From Chamaelirium japonicum (lineage: Eukaryota > Streptophyta > Magnoliopsida > Liliales > Melanthiaceae), in assembly GCA_947650365.1 (NCBI GenBank), contig OX393550.1:99703472-99767471 (forward strand): a DNA stretch of 64,000 nt. The letters run 5' to 3'. A program made the translations under genes and the position numbers. Positions 13,122-25,929 of the stretch are shown one piece after another (positions within the stretch are counted from its first letter, which is position 1; the number at the start of each line of letters is the position of its first letter). The notes under the pieces were generated by a model. It made no database searches. It worked only from the letters and a program-made list of their open reading frames with translations, and was not told the DNA's origin.

Positions 13122-15451
13122 TGTTAGAATTGGTGAGGTCTACAGCTCGTAAAACCTATAGTTTAGCTATGTATAGTTGATAGTATAGGAATGCATATTG
13201 GTACGTACCTTAGTACGTGTTCTGATTACAGAACAGAGAGCCATGGCTACATGGTAATCCACTTGAGTGGGAGACTCAAGGGACTGGTCCCATGTAACCT
13301 AAATACGTTCGCAGCTCTGATAAGGGTTGGTCGCCCTATCAGGATAAGCTGTTGGGATGACAGAGCGTGGGTGTCTCCACCACGGTCATTACCAGGCACA
13401 GTGTCTGTGGCCGAACGGAACCAACACGGTGCACAGATCGATGAGCAGACATCGGTGTACTAAACCGTGTTTCTGCTTAGGGTAAAACGGTCCTAAACCC
13501 TGAGGAACCATGTCTGGTGGACTAACCAGTTGTGTGGTGCTTTGGCGCACCAATGTGTGAGGATCCGGATGCAGTGATCCAAAACCACGGTGTACTGGGT
13601 TACCCGGCTGGCGTTGCATCAGCGTGTCACTCCTGCAGGCTATCCACACCCCTAACGGGAGGTGCGTTCCTTGGTCTGACCTACGTCGTATTAAACCCTG
13701 GCCAGGTGGTCATCAGTTGGACTGATGATGGATCCGGTTGCTCGTCAGAGTAATCGGAGGTACGATGTATGTGGTCAACCTGGAAGGAACCGAGTCATAT
13801 GAGCACTCGAGTCTGACGGTATTCTCCACCGCTCGAGTTGCGTCATGGCACCAAGTGGAGGGACAGCGAGTTTACCATACTAAGCGGAGAGCAGGGGTAT
13901 GAGAGAGAACATAGTAAGTCCGGGGGAATTGGAGTGCAGCCTGCGTCGCACTCTGGGTGGCTACGCAGGTTAACTCGGACTCAGAGGATCGATGGTACAC
14001 TCGGGTAGTGTGTCGATCGAGTCTGAGTTGGAAGCCATGAACCCTGGTCCCTGAAGGTTCCACCTTATCGACATTATGTACGGTTCTTATACCATCTCCT
14101 CGAAACACAGAGCGTAGTTAGAGGAAGCGAGAAGTCCAAGCATACGCTCTGTGAGTGCTTCGCACTAGTGCATGATAGATGCGTAACTACGTGTGTGCAC
14201 TAAGGGGAAACCCTAGGTTAGTGCAGAGACGCATGTAGCAATTCCTTGTCATAAGTGGACTTTGCCACATGGGTGCGATGCACCGGGATATATTGCGAGT
14301 TGACTAGTTGATTTCACTAGGGGCACCCTACGGGAACCTCAGAGAATAGTGAAATCACTGGTGCACTTCACTTATGTGTGCCTTGCAAAGTCTCGTACAC
14401 GAGGAACGGCCAACTAGTGACATAAGGGCGTTTTGGTCATACCATGCGCCACTATGCACTAAGGGGGCCGGCCCTAAGTGTTGAGAGACTGGTCAAGGTC
14501 GGCCCCATTAGTTTTGGGAGGTTGTTGCCTCCGATAAAGGGGCTGGTTATGAGGCGCAGAAAACGGGCTGGTTTTGACCGTTTTCGAAAACAAGGAAAGG
14601 ATAGAGATAAAGAAGAGATATATAGGGATAAGGTTTGAATCAATCATCCTTATCCATACTGTCCTTATCCATATGGATAGGCCGGCCCTATATATGAGAA
14701 GGAGATAGAGGGGGCACGAAATTAGATGCATGGGCAAGCCCTAGGGCCGCCCATGCAAGCCATGGGGAAACCGAAGCCCCTCGTCTCTCTTCGCATCTTC
14801 TCTCTCGTCTCTCTCTCTCTCTCGCTTGCGCCATTAGATGGCGACTCGTCTTCCTCACGTGGTGTTTCGAAGAAGGAGAAGGCTCGTCGTATGGAGGCAC
14901 TCAGAGATCCATCGACGAGGTGCCGTGCATCGTGTGAGATCGGGTGAACTAGAAGGCGTCTCCCGCAACCTTTTGCTGTCCAGAATCTGCACAGAAAATC
15001 AGCGTTGTTTCTATAATTCCTGGAGCTATAGAAGTCCAAACGAAGTGAAACTTGTTGCAAAAGTTGCGTCTCGAAGTTGGCTACCTACAGTCCAAATTTC
15101 AGCCCAATCGGAGTTTGGAGCAGAAAGTTATGGCCGTCGCACCGAAGCTATGTCGAGCAGATCCGTAGCCCGTCTCCATCAACAAAGAAGAAATTTGTCG
15201 CGGTGAAAGATTCCGCACGCAGGTATGATCTCTAACAAGTAGATCTAATATAATTAGAACATGCATACATGCTAGATTGTTCTTTTGCGTTAGATCGTCG
15301 TTAGGGGTTCGCGTAGTTGCTATGCTAGTTTCATACACGCATATGTAGAACGTTTCGATGAAAATTTTGATATGTAACGCACACCGCCTACGGTCCTCGG
15401 ACCTTTACTTTGCTTCCGCTACGGGCCTCTACCATGGATTTATTTCCAGCA
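13122..15451 (+). repeat. 3' LTR of copia A
   Basis: This is 2330 bp. It is collinear with 5536-7861 at an offset of 7586, with a 4-bp CT-repeat expansion near 14815 and scattered substitutions. It is followed by target copy gctgc. Confidence 0.92.
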
Positions 15452-15561
15452 GCTGCTACCCCCACCCTCCACCGTGTGCTCCAAAACTGACCAAGCATTT
15501 GGCCTAGTCAGTTTTGGCCCTAACACCAAAACCAACCAGCCAAAACACCCTCCCCCTCTTG
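15452..15561 (+). other. Resumed tail of the gypsy-flank segment, ending in D target site
   Basis: This continues the segment interrupted at 5535 and matches 29337-29449. It ends with tcttg (15557-15561), the target duplication of copia D. No coding potential is seen. Confidence 0.75.
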
Positions 15562-17777
15562 TATTGAGTAAGATATGGTCTAGGGCATGTAAAAACTATG
15601 GTTGATTAATAAATGAGTTGATATTTATATTAGAATAGCTTAATTGGTGCGTATTACACGTGTTCTATATACTGAATTGAAAAAAAGCCATGGCTGTATA
15701 GTGGTTCATCTGAGTGGGAGACTCAGTTGATTAGTATTATTAGCCTAAATTGTTCGCAGTTCTGATTAGGGTTGGTCGCCCTATCAGGTTAAACTGTTGG
15801 AATGACAGAGTATGGGTTTCTCCACCATGGTTATTGCCAAGCACAGTGTCTGTGACTGAACAAAACCAACACGGTGCACAGATCGGTGAGCAGACACTGG
15901 TGCACATAGCCATGTTTCTGCTTAGGATAATAGGTCCTAAACCCTGAGGAACCATGACCGGTGGACTAACCAGTTAGGGTAACTTTGGTTCACCAACGTG
16001 TGAGGGATCTAACCACGATCCAATACCACGGTGTGCTGGGTTGCCGGGCTGGCGTTGCATCGGCATGCCACTCCTGCAGACTATTCACATCCCCATTGGG
16101 AGGTGCGTTCCTTGGTATGACATACACCGTACTAAAATCAGACCTGGTGGTTAACAGTTGAGCTGTTAGACCGGATCCGGTTATTTGGCCAAAATGACCG
16201 GAGGTACGATGTGTTAATCAACCTGGAAGGAACCTAGTCATATGGTCACTTGAGTCTGACGGTGCTCTCTACCGCTCAAGTTGATACATGGCACCGAGTG
16301 AAGGGATATCTAATTACCAAACTAAGCGGAGAGCAGGGGTATGCAAGAGAGCTTAATAAGTCTAGGAGAATTGGAGTGCAGCCTATGTCACACTCTGGGT
16401 GGCCACACAGGTTAATCGGGACCCAGAGGATTGACAGGGACACTTGGGTAGTGTGTCGATCGAGTCTGGTTGGAAGCCATGAATCCTAGTACCTGAAGGT
16501 TCCACCTCCCCGATCGTTACAGATCATTACTTTCTCCTTGTCTTATAGCACAATATTAGTTGAAGAAATACTGCCTTAATCGTCTTTTATTCCGTGAGTG
16601 CATTGCACTAGGGCATGGTGGTTGCACAGGACTAAGTGTGTTCCCTAGGGAATAACCCCAGAGTAGTGTAGAGACACACGTTGTTGCCATAATGCCATGA
16701 GGAGTTCATTCCATGTGTGCGTGTCGCACTAGAACGTGGTATGTGTGTTTAGTGATTTTTACTATAGGGGCACCTCATATTTTACTGAGGGCACCCCAGT
16801 AAATAGTAAAAACACTATTCATCACTCCACAGTATGTTAAATAGGTACATATGAGGTACCCTAAGTGTTAGAGTACTTTATCATGCACGGAAATGGAGCA
16901 TGTATGCTCCGGTATGACGTGAATGACCACTAGATGCATGGGGGGCATTTTGGTCATTTCAAAATATCTCGCCTGCCTTTGTGGCCGCCCCCCTCATTAG
17001 GGCAAATATGCATGGCCATCAAATCCATATTTAAAGGGATTAATTCAGATTTGAAATAATTTGAATCTATTCCCTTTAAATGCAAAACCTAATATGGCAA
17101 CTATATAATAGAGGGCATTTAATTCTGAGGATTAATGAGAGAAAGAGAAAGGGAAACAGTTCATATGGCTAAGGAGAGAGGGGGGGCACGGTTTCCAAGG
17201 CATATTATGCAAGGAAAAACTGAGCCTCTCTCAGATTTTTCAGAGAAAGACTGATCCCCCTCTCCCTAGTGTTCGGTTTTGGCCTCTCTCTCTCTCTCTT
17301 GGGCACTCATCTCTCTCACTCTTGAGTTTGACCTAAGGTGTGAAGAGAAAATCCTCTTCATCTCATCTTCTTCTCCTCCTAGAGTGTATGTGATATAGAA
17401 GAAGAGAAAGCTTGTACTCCGAAGCACTCAGAGATTTGAGTGCAAGGATCCATATTGATTCGCGAGATCGGGTGTACCCGAAGAAGAATGAGGCTTCTCC
17501 CGCTCACGTAGATACTTCCGTCATCATCAACTTGGAAGATTAACATTGTGGTGCTAAATACCGCACGGAGGTATAATAAACTAAACCCTAGATCTATTGA
17601 ATTGCATGCATAATATTTATGATGTGTTTCGATAGATGACCATAGGGGTTCGTTTGCATTTCGTTTCAATCTTGCGCATATGATTGTTTCTTAAGAAAAT
17701 TTTAAAAAGTATCGCACACTGTATCGATCCTATGATCGAGTCCGGCTTCCGTTGCACCTCTGATTTTATTTCCAACA
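15562..17777 (+). repeat. LTR-D, duplicated 5' LTR (copy 1)
   Basis: 2216 bp, ending TTTCCAACA. Its first bases are TATTGAG rather than the TGTTGAG of the 3' LTR, a change it shares with the 29450 copy. The two 5' LTR copies therefore descend from one another by duplication rather than separate transposition. A TATA-like box (ctatataatag) lies near 17101-17111. Confidence 0.88.
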
Positions 17778-17779
17778 AA

Positions 17780-17791
17780 TAGTATCAGAGC
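17780..17791 (+). other. Mutated primer binding site (copy 1)
   Basis: The site reads TAGTATCAGAGC; the second copy at 31673 has the canonical TGG start. A single G-to-A change would weaken tRNA-Met priming. Confidence 0.8.
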
Positions 17792-19543
17792 TATTTTCGG
17801 TGTGCGATTTACGAAAAAAAATTCTATGAATCTAATCAAATGCGCATTTGATGAACGAATGCATTCACCGGGGTTTGCATGCGCTAGATCATATATGCAT
17901 ATGTGTTGCATGCTATGTTTTTCTTACAGGGCGCTGCTATAAAATAATAATTGTGATTGTTTTATTTCGAGGGTCGGATCCCGAAAAATGATTGCATAGT
18001 TATTTTTTTATTCTTTCTGTGATGGATGGTTGTAAGGCCGAATGGAACAAGTACGTGGAGGTTGTTCCACAGCTTGGTTTTTCCCGGTCAATAATTTATA
18101 TTCTTGACCTTTCATTATTCTTCATCCTAGGAAAATATGTATGAACGAGCGATTGCTCGGAGCATACTAGATTTTTTAGTTATAGGCTGAAGATTTGGAG
18201 GACAAGATCAGATGGAAAATCCATTACCGGAAGACCGGATGTAGTGGGCCAAAGGAAGAGATATCCGGAAGATGTCATGAACGTGATCATCAGAGCATTG
18301 CTAGTCAGGTTCAAGGGTCGGACCCTGAAATTAATATCAATGGATGTTTATGTTTGATGGTAGTTGGATATATTCTAAGACTCCGGTGAAAGTATATATT
18401 CTAATGATATAGGTTTTAGATTCTGGGATGCTCTTTTCCCACTGTGTGTGGGATGCCTATTCCCCACTTGGTCCCTGCGACCATTAGGTTAGATCTCCAT
18501 TTAATGACACCCGTAGCCTAATTGGAGTTTGATGGTAGTTGGATCCCATAACACTCGGTTATACCACCATTAGGTCGAGGCTCGACGAAGGTTGTCGGAT
18601 GTCCCTAATTGGTTTGATATCGAAACCAATAATGATATGATGATCATCTATAACATCAAACATTAAGTTGCATATGAGGAGTCATACTAATGGGAGACCT
18701 TTCCTTGTATATCTAGACCATAGGCTAGGCTCTAAAGCACAAAGGATAATGATCATTTTATTTAGTATCGAAGGCTTGGAAAGTACGTAATGTGATTCTC
18801 GGGAGAAAGGTGACAACTAAGTATCCACGGGATAGGGACTATGGTCCTCTCCAAGTCTATCTATACTTCATAAGAGGTCTTAACTCCAGTGGGAGCACGA
18901 TATGACCAGGGTCTAGGTCTAGGTTGTCGCAACCTAGGATCTAAAATACTTGCATTAAAATAACCCTCACCATAATTAAGGGATGTGTAAGAGGACTCAG
19001 TGTGAGTACCCCTGGCCTCCACGGCCAACTGCTAAATTTCCGGGTGATAGGGTATGGCTCAAAATCCCCCTCGAGTGAGAGTTATTTTCTGTCATGCCGG
19101 AGGCTTAGCAGTCTCCTTCGAGATATGGTGGTCACAATGCCAGGAGAGAAGGACTTTTCCCACCCTCGTGGGGGCCGCATGAACTCCCGTGTTGTGATTG
19201 CCTAGGCTTGTGGGTAAGCATCCGAAGTACCCGTGAGGCTACCCGTTGCGTCGCATGGAGATCACGAGGGGACTGGCCAAAAGAAAACTATGGTCCATTA
19301 TAGCCCGTCTGTGGCATGATTTAGATTGGGTCCGAGAGACCTACTGTGAGCGGAGGACATTGCATACTGCCCCCTCGGGCGGGTGTATCCGAATTCGAGA
19401 TCTCATACACATGGTAAAATTGATCCATAGATATGTCTCCACTTTGAAGGTAGCATTGACATTTGGCTATAATTTAACTCATTTTAAAAATACCATAAAA
19501 TGAGTTTATGAAGCATTCTAATATACTCCCATTTATTTTTTCG
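17792..19543 (+). other. Copia D leader, copy 1 (no gene)
   Basis: A 1.75-kb region between PBS and gag, collinear with 31685-33435. Only short unconserved ORFs are present. Such long leaders occur in the related element A too, so this is a family trait. Confidence 0.75.
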
Positions 19544-20592
19544 ATGACCAAACTAGACCCCTTATCTGCCATCTTAAATGATAACAAGCTTACGGGTCCT
19601 AACTATGAGGACTGAAATGCAACCTCATGCTTGTTCTGAGGATCGGTAAACACACCATGGCCCTAACCACTCCGGAACCGAACCTACCAGGTCCAAATGC
19701 CACTGAGACAGAGACTAAGGCTTTCTCCAACTGGCGAGATTCTAATAAGATGTGCAAGTGCTATATCATAGCTTCCTTGCAGACAACTTTACAGAAGCAA
19801 GTCGAAGAAATGTTTGATGCTTCTGACATGATGCTATACCTTAAAGAAATGTTAAAGGGGCATAACTACGTAACGCGCTACCTCACAATGAAAAAGATCG
19901 TTAGCACTAAGATGTCCGAAGGGATGCCTGTCCAGAAACACATGCTGAAAATGCTTGGGTTCCAGAATGAACTGGCTACCATGAACATTGTGCTGGATAA
20001 CGAAGTTATGACTGATATCTTCCTTGCGTCTCTGTCTAGAGACTTTGAAGGCTTTGTCACTAACTTCAACCTTAACAAGTTAGAGATGAAAAATGCAGAG
20101 CTTCTTGGAGCTCTCCAGGTAGCAGAAGACGGGTTCAAGGTTAAAGGTGAGGCATTAAGTGTTAAGCGCAGGGCTACTCTGAAGGCTAAGAAGCCTATGA
20201 GCAAGAAGCCTAAGAAAAAGAAGCTGAAGGCAGGACCTCTACAGAACCATGTGGGGACCTCTAAGTCAAGAGTGATGAAGTCACCAAGCACGAAGTGCTT
20301 CAGATATGGCGAAAAGGGACATTGGAAAAAGGACTGCACAAAGCCTCAGGGTGCTGAGACAGGTAATTCTCAGCTATTTGTAATTGAGTCACTTCTTTCA
20401 AGTAGCAGTTCTTTTGCATCTTGTATTGTGGATTCTGGTTCCACTGACCATACATGTAACTCTTTACAGGGGTTCCAGGTAAGCAGAAGGCTACTTGATG
20501 AAGAAGTGGTCCTGAGCATAAAGACTGATGTTGTTGCAATTACAGAAGCAGTTGGAGATGTTTATTTATCTTTTTCTAATGAAAGACTTTGA
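19544..20592 (+). pseudogene. Copia D gag-protease, decayed duplicate (copy 1)
   Basis: It matches the ORF at 33436-34485 throughout. A one-base deletion near 19613 shifts the frame early, so only 19627-20592 (321 aa) is open. The zinc knuckle is damaged: CFRYGEKGHWKKDC has Tyr where the second Cys should be (the intact copy reads CFRCGEKGHWKKDC). The protease motif VDSGSTDH is kept. Frame loss plus loss of a zinc ligand indicates relaxed selection after duplication. Confidence 0.85.
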
Positions 20593-20777
20593 TTCTAAGA
20601 TACATATTATATGTACTGTCCTTAAAACGTAATTTAATTATTGTTTCTTCTATGGTGAATGATGGTTATTCAGTTCTTTTTGATACATCTGGTGTGTCTA
20701 TTAGAATGAATGGAACCTTCATTATTATAGAAATAGTTCAGAATAGTCTCTATACATCTGGTGTGTCTATTAGAATG
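20593..20777 (+). other. Post-protease remnant with short direct repeat at the B junction (copy 1)
   Basis: A degenerate extension of D contains two copies of a ~24-bp sequence (tacatctggtgtgtctatta...) at about 20687 and 20755. The second ends where B leader sequence begins. The same arrangement is at 34580-34670. Confidence 0.7.
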
Positions 20778-22082
20778 GATTGGGTCAAAGTTAAAGACCC
20801 GTGTAAGCGGATCACTGTGCGCACCCTCCCTCGAGTGGGCGTATACTGAATCTAAGGCTTGCGCACCTGGCAACTTAGCCCATTGGGTAGAAGTTGGCAG
20901 AAGAGAGGATATATGATGTAGTTTCCAGGCTTAGGAGTTAGCAGGTCAGGAATACCTGGCTTACAGAATTGCAAAGGTTCATTTATGGACTGAAGCAAGT
21001 ATCCGGGAGACGCAATATCTATCTTGATCAAGTATAATCTATTCATACAGATTTGATCAAAATAAGCCAAGTATGTACAAGAGGAGCGATGGAACTATAT
21101 GGGTGTACTTAGTACTTTACATAGATGATGTTCTACAGATTGAAAATGAAGTAGGAACGTTGCCTAAGTTAAATGTCTGGTTATTATCTTAATTCGACTG
21201 AAAAACCTTCGTGAGGCAAGTTATGTTCTGGAGATCATAGTAACTCGAGATCGTCAGAACAGGATTCTCACGCTATCACAGGCTATGCATAGAGATGTGG
21301 TTCTAACCAGAATCAACATACAATACTCCAAAAGGGGTTTCTTGCTAAAACTTGAAATTGTCGAATGATATAAATCATATGACACCTAAGAAGATGGCAG
21401 AAATACAGAAGGTGCCCTATGGTTATGCAAAGGATAGTCGTATGCCATGAATATATAAGATGCTAGTTATCTGTTGCGCAGCAGGAATGGAGGGTCGGTT
21501 TTAGTCGAATCCGGGTCCAGTTAGCTGGACTGATGTGAAGAGTATACTCGATATCCTCGTCAAACAAGGACTACGAGTTAGTTTACACTTCACAAGAATT
21601 GACGCCGATTGGATGCACAAGTTCTGATTTAGCATCAGATATGTAATCCAGATAATCGACTTCAGGTATAGTTTTTACCTTGGGATGAGAAGCGGTTAGT
21701 TAGTAGAGTATGAAGCTATAATGCATCACGGGCTCTACTACAGAAGCCTAAGCACATTGTAGCGTGCATGACAGGAAAATAGGTGGTATGGCTCAGTAAG
21801 TTTATAGTAAACTTGGAAAGCATACCAGAGGCTCAGTTTTTTATTGTAACAACAAAAGAGCGGTAGCAAGAGCCTAGGCACCACCATAAAGGGAAAACAT
21901 ATCAAATACAAATTCTACTTGATCTGGTAGTTTTAGGAGGAAAGGCAAGTGGCGGTAACAGAGGTAGCATCTGCAGATAATGTTGCTGATTCCTTTAGGG
22001 AATTCCTGCAAAGGCTTTTGGGCAGCATGTAGAAGCTATATAGCTCATGACCGTTTTTTCCTCGCTAGACCAAGTGGGAGAT
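20778..22082 (+). pseudogene. Copia B fragment, copy 1
   Basis: A short leader piece is joined to RT/RNase H, as in 1-1255, with no open frame of useful length. A polypurine tract near 22070-22081 leads into LTR-B. Confidence 0.75.
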
Positions 22083-25000
22083 TGTTAGGTTTGATGTGGT
22101 TTACATCTCGTAAAACCCTAGGTTTGACTGTATATGGTTGATAGTTTATTTAGGATTGTATAAAGGTACGTATTATTATACGTGTTCTGTTTACAGAACA
22201 TAAGGAGCCATTGCTATATAGTAGTCCATCTGAGTGGGAGACTCAGTGGATCGATCCTATGAGCCTAAATCGTTCACAGCTCTGATTTGGGTTGGTCACC
22301 CTATCAGGATAAGCTGTTGGAATGACAGAGCATGAGTATCTCCATAATGGTCATTACCAGGCACAGTGTCTGTGGCCGAACGGAACCAACACGGTGCACA
22401 GATCGGTGAGCAGACACCGGTGTATATAGTCGTGTTTCTGCTTAGGGTAATCGGTCCTAAACCCTGAGGAACCGTGACCGGTGGACTAACCAGTTGCGTG
22501 TAACTTTGGTTCACCAAAGTGTGAGGGATCTAACCACGACCCAATACCACGGTGCGCTGGGTTACCGGACTGGCGTTGCATCGGCACGCCACTCTTGCAG
22601 GCTATCCACATCCTTATCGGGAGGTACGTTCCTTGGTCTGACAAACACCGCACTAAACCCAGGCTTGGTGGTCAGCTGTTGAGCTGTTGATCGGATCCGG
22701 TTGCTTGGCCAAAGTGATCGGAGGTGCGATGTGATAGTTAACCTGGAAGGAATGTCACGCCCCAGAAAATCTGTAGACCGATTCCTGGGGTGTGAGGTGA
22801 GAAAGGAAGAGGGTTATGGGTATGGTTACTTAACTATGCCAATTTAGGATTCTCACTGGGCTCTTTCTACGCTCACACACAAGCAAATGAAAGAAGGGGG
22901 AGAAACAAAGATCAGGCTCGACCTTTAAAAGGGGATATCCTTTCAGTACATGCGACTCAACGGTGTCACAACATACTGACAGAATATACTCTAAAGGAGC
23001 ACGCGGCTCAAGCCTCCGACGGCGAGCCGAGTATCTCACCCGCTCCCGAACACTCGGTGCATCTGTCTGGAGATCCTATCTACTGGGCTTGTCAAATTAG
23101 GTCAATTATTCGTCTTATATTTTTGTGGTGATCTAACCTAGGCTTGGGGCCTTGAGGAGAGGCCTACCCAAAGAAATTCAGCTGACACATTACCACTTAT
23201 CACACTAGTTACCTAATAATAGAAGTCTTATTCCAATCCACTAGATTACATCGCAAGAAAGAGACTACTGATAAAACGACATACTAGAATTAAAAAGGAA
23301 AAGACTGCAACCCTAAACTCGTTCTCGGACTCCTACTGCTGCTCCGATGCCTCAGCTCCTGCAGAAGAGTCTACTCGTGGGAATGAGTAGCCCCCAAAAA
23401 TACATTTGGGAGATTAGCCAAATAAATGGCTAGTGACAAGCTAACAATTTTAATAACTAACAACGCTAAATTTTTAAGACAAATTACTGATTAACCTAAT
23501 TGTCAAGCTATGTTCTCAAACACGTCCTATGTGTCCATGCAATTTCTACATTCACATGCAAATCCTACTGTCACTAGGTCATCGTGTATACAGTCATACA
23601 ATTCAAAATTTAATAATCAAACAATTAAGCACTCATACATGAACCCCGGATATTTTGTTCAACCTGCCCCCGGTCGGGCATTACTATCGGGCCTTTTATT
23701 TCGATGTAGAGGGCCAACTCTCTCGCCGTGCATCCACCAACACCATGCACAATTCACCCAGATGATCATAAGGGGTTTCCCGTCTTTCACGGTGGAGCTC
23801 TACCGCCCAACTTGCTTTACTATGGGGACTTCAACTCCCCGGGATAGGGTTGCTAGGCCAATCCCTACTCGAGGGCACCTCCTATTGGCTTTACCACAAC
23901 CCTTGCCCGTGACCCCTAACCTACTCAACTTCGGCTGTACGCGCAAGGTGGTTCACGACCCTTGCGCGCACGGGGTCTCTACCCTCTAACCAGGTAGATT
24001 AACAATAATTAACATAATACATGGCAATGAAAGAACTAAACAGTGTTTAATCATTTGCGATGGTTTACACCCGGGTTCCGCACTCTCTCATAACCCAGCA
24101 TTACATAAAAAAAACAATACAGCACTCTCACCCAAAATCCCTTTACTAGGGTTACCACGCTCACCTCAGGAGGGTGGGTCCCGAAAATTCTTTAATTATT
24201 TATTTATTCAAATTAAGGGAAAATCCTAGTTATGGTGTCCATGCAAACAATAATATTTTATTATTAAATTAATAACTTTTTATGCATGCGTCGCCGGACT
24301 CGCGACTCCGCATGCAAGGCGGGGTCCACTCGACCACATGCGACGACGTCCGGCGGGACCCGCATGCAGCGTTATGGACACCTACCCTTAATTTTTATAT
24401 TCACATTATTAATTATTAAAGAAAGCGTGCTGTGTCACCTGGTCGACGTGCGCGGACTCCTGTCTCTGGCCTCTGCTCCGTCCACGGTTGGATCGTCCCG
24501 GTACGAACTGGTAAGTTGAATAAATCTAAATTACACGTCTATTGATTTGGTCGGTTTAAAGAAGTGAAAAAACTGGCAAGCCTTACTGAGCCCATGCTCA
24601 GGTTGGCAACAAGCATTGAGTCCCACCCGATGGACTCTCGGGATTGCAAACAACGAGTAGAAAATCGATATCGTGGGTTCATGGTCATGCAACTGACACA
24701 ACCCGTTTAGCGGCACAAAGAAAGCTTACGCGGTGGTGACGAGGCTGCGATGAGTCACAACAGAAAGAAAGGGGAGAAATGGACTGCTGCCTTGGTGGTT
24801 GGGGCAGTCAGCATCGGTTCGGCTTTGCCGACTGCACCGCCGCCGGCAATTATGGCCGCTTCAAGGGCATGGGACACAAGGGTCCAGGGTTGGTCAGAAC
24901 CACACAGAAAGAAAAGGTAAGAAAAGAAAATAGGTTGATGGTCTGGTCGATGGCCACTATGCTCACGCAACACAGCCAGCTAATGCCGGGCCATCGTGTA

Positions 25001-25359
25001 GAGAGGCCGGTGAGAACCTACACTGTTCAATCAAGAAACGGTGTCCACTGTGCTTGCCCAACACAGGGACCCAAACAACTCTCTGGTCCCCCGTCCGGGC
25101 TTTGAACCTTAATTCCCCCCAGCTGGGGTTACAAGCTCGCGCAACCAAGCTCGGCTGGTTGGGCAGGTCACAGTACAAAAGAAAAGGAAAGAAAAACAGG
25201 GGAATCAGCCGGCTGACCTGAATCAATGGGGAGTTGTTGACTCCGGCAACAGCTCCTCCGGCCGGTCACTCTCCGGCGCTGCACGAGTAGAGCCCCACCG
25301 CTAGAGAGAGAAAAAGAGAGAGATCGGAGAGGGATGAGGGGGGGGATCGGCTGGGCTTG

Positions 25360-25376
25360 GGGCTTAGTTTATAGGG
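25360..25376 (-). promoter_or_regulatory. Possible TATA box of LTR F
   Basis: The minus strand reads CCCCTATAAACTAAG ahead of a CT-rich stretch that would be the transcript start. This is inferred from position and composition only. Confidence 0.35.
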
Positions 25377-25881
25377 GAGAAAGGGGGGCTGCGGGATAGA
25401 GATGAGGAGGGGGGAAATCGCCGGGATTTCAGGGGGAAAACGGGATTTGAGAGGAGATCGGAGGGGATCGGGATGAGAGGGATCGGTTTTGAGAGGGAGT
25501 CGCGCAGGGGGGGAATCGGATCGGTTGAGAGAGGGGATCGGGTGGCTAGGAGATAGAGAGAGAGAGATCAGGTGGCTGAGGGGAAGAGAGATAGGATCGG
25601 TTGGGTTTAGAGATAGAGAGAGAGAGAAACGGTTTAGAGAGGGAGAGGGATCGTATCAGGTTAGAGGGGTTCGGCTGAGAGGTGAGATGGGAGAGAGAGA
25701 TAGAGAGAGAGGGTCGGTTGAGTTGGGTGGGTTTAGATTTAGGTTGGTTAAAAGGGTTGGTTAGGTGGGGTTTGGTTGAAAGGGTAGTGGGTTGGCTGAA
25801 TAGTTGGGTAGGTGGGGTTTGGGTTAGTGAGAGAAAGAGAGAGAGTGTGTGGGAAAGGTTGGGTTCGGGTTTCTTTTAGTT

Positions 25882-25886
<5 letters not shown>

Positions 25887-25926
<40 letters not shown>
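25887..25926 (+). repeat. Poly(T) tract of about 40
   Basis: A pure T run inside solo LTR F, following a GA/GT-rich stretch. The E LTRs carry shorter T runs at the equivalent position (42241-42258). Its length may be uncertain in the assembly. Confidence 0.9.

Positions 25927-25929
<3 letters not shown>

Larger units (their letters stand above)
5536..15451 (+). mobile_element. Copia A: complete but decayed Ty1/copia element
   Basis: Two ~2.33-kb LTRs (5536-7861, 13122-15451) begin TGTTAGAATTGG and end TTTCCAGCA, with a PBS and polypurine tract in the expected places. The flanking 5-bp repeats gctgc (5531-5535, 15452-15456) are the target duplication. The homologous uninterrupted site is seen once at about 29340, which proves the insertion. 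By eye the LTRs differ at roughly 30-40 sites, mostly transitions, so it is moderately old. The internal region has no long ORF. Confidence 0.93.

Noticed and set aside
23510..23989. 159-aa ORF inside solo LTR F
   Set aside because: No recognisable domain; the equivalent region of the E LTRs holds only short, different ORFs.
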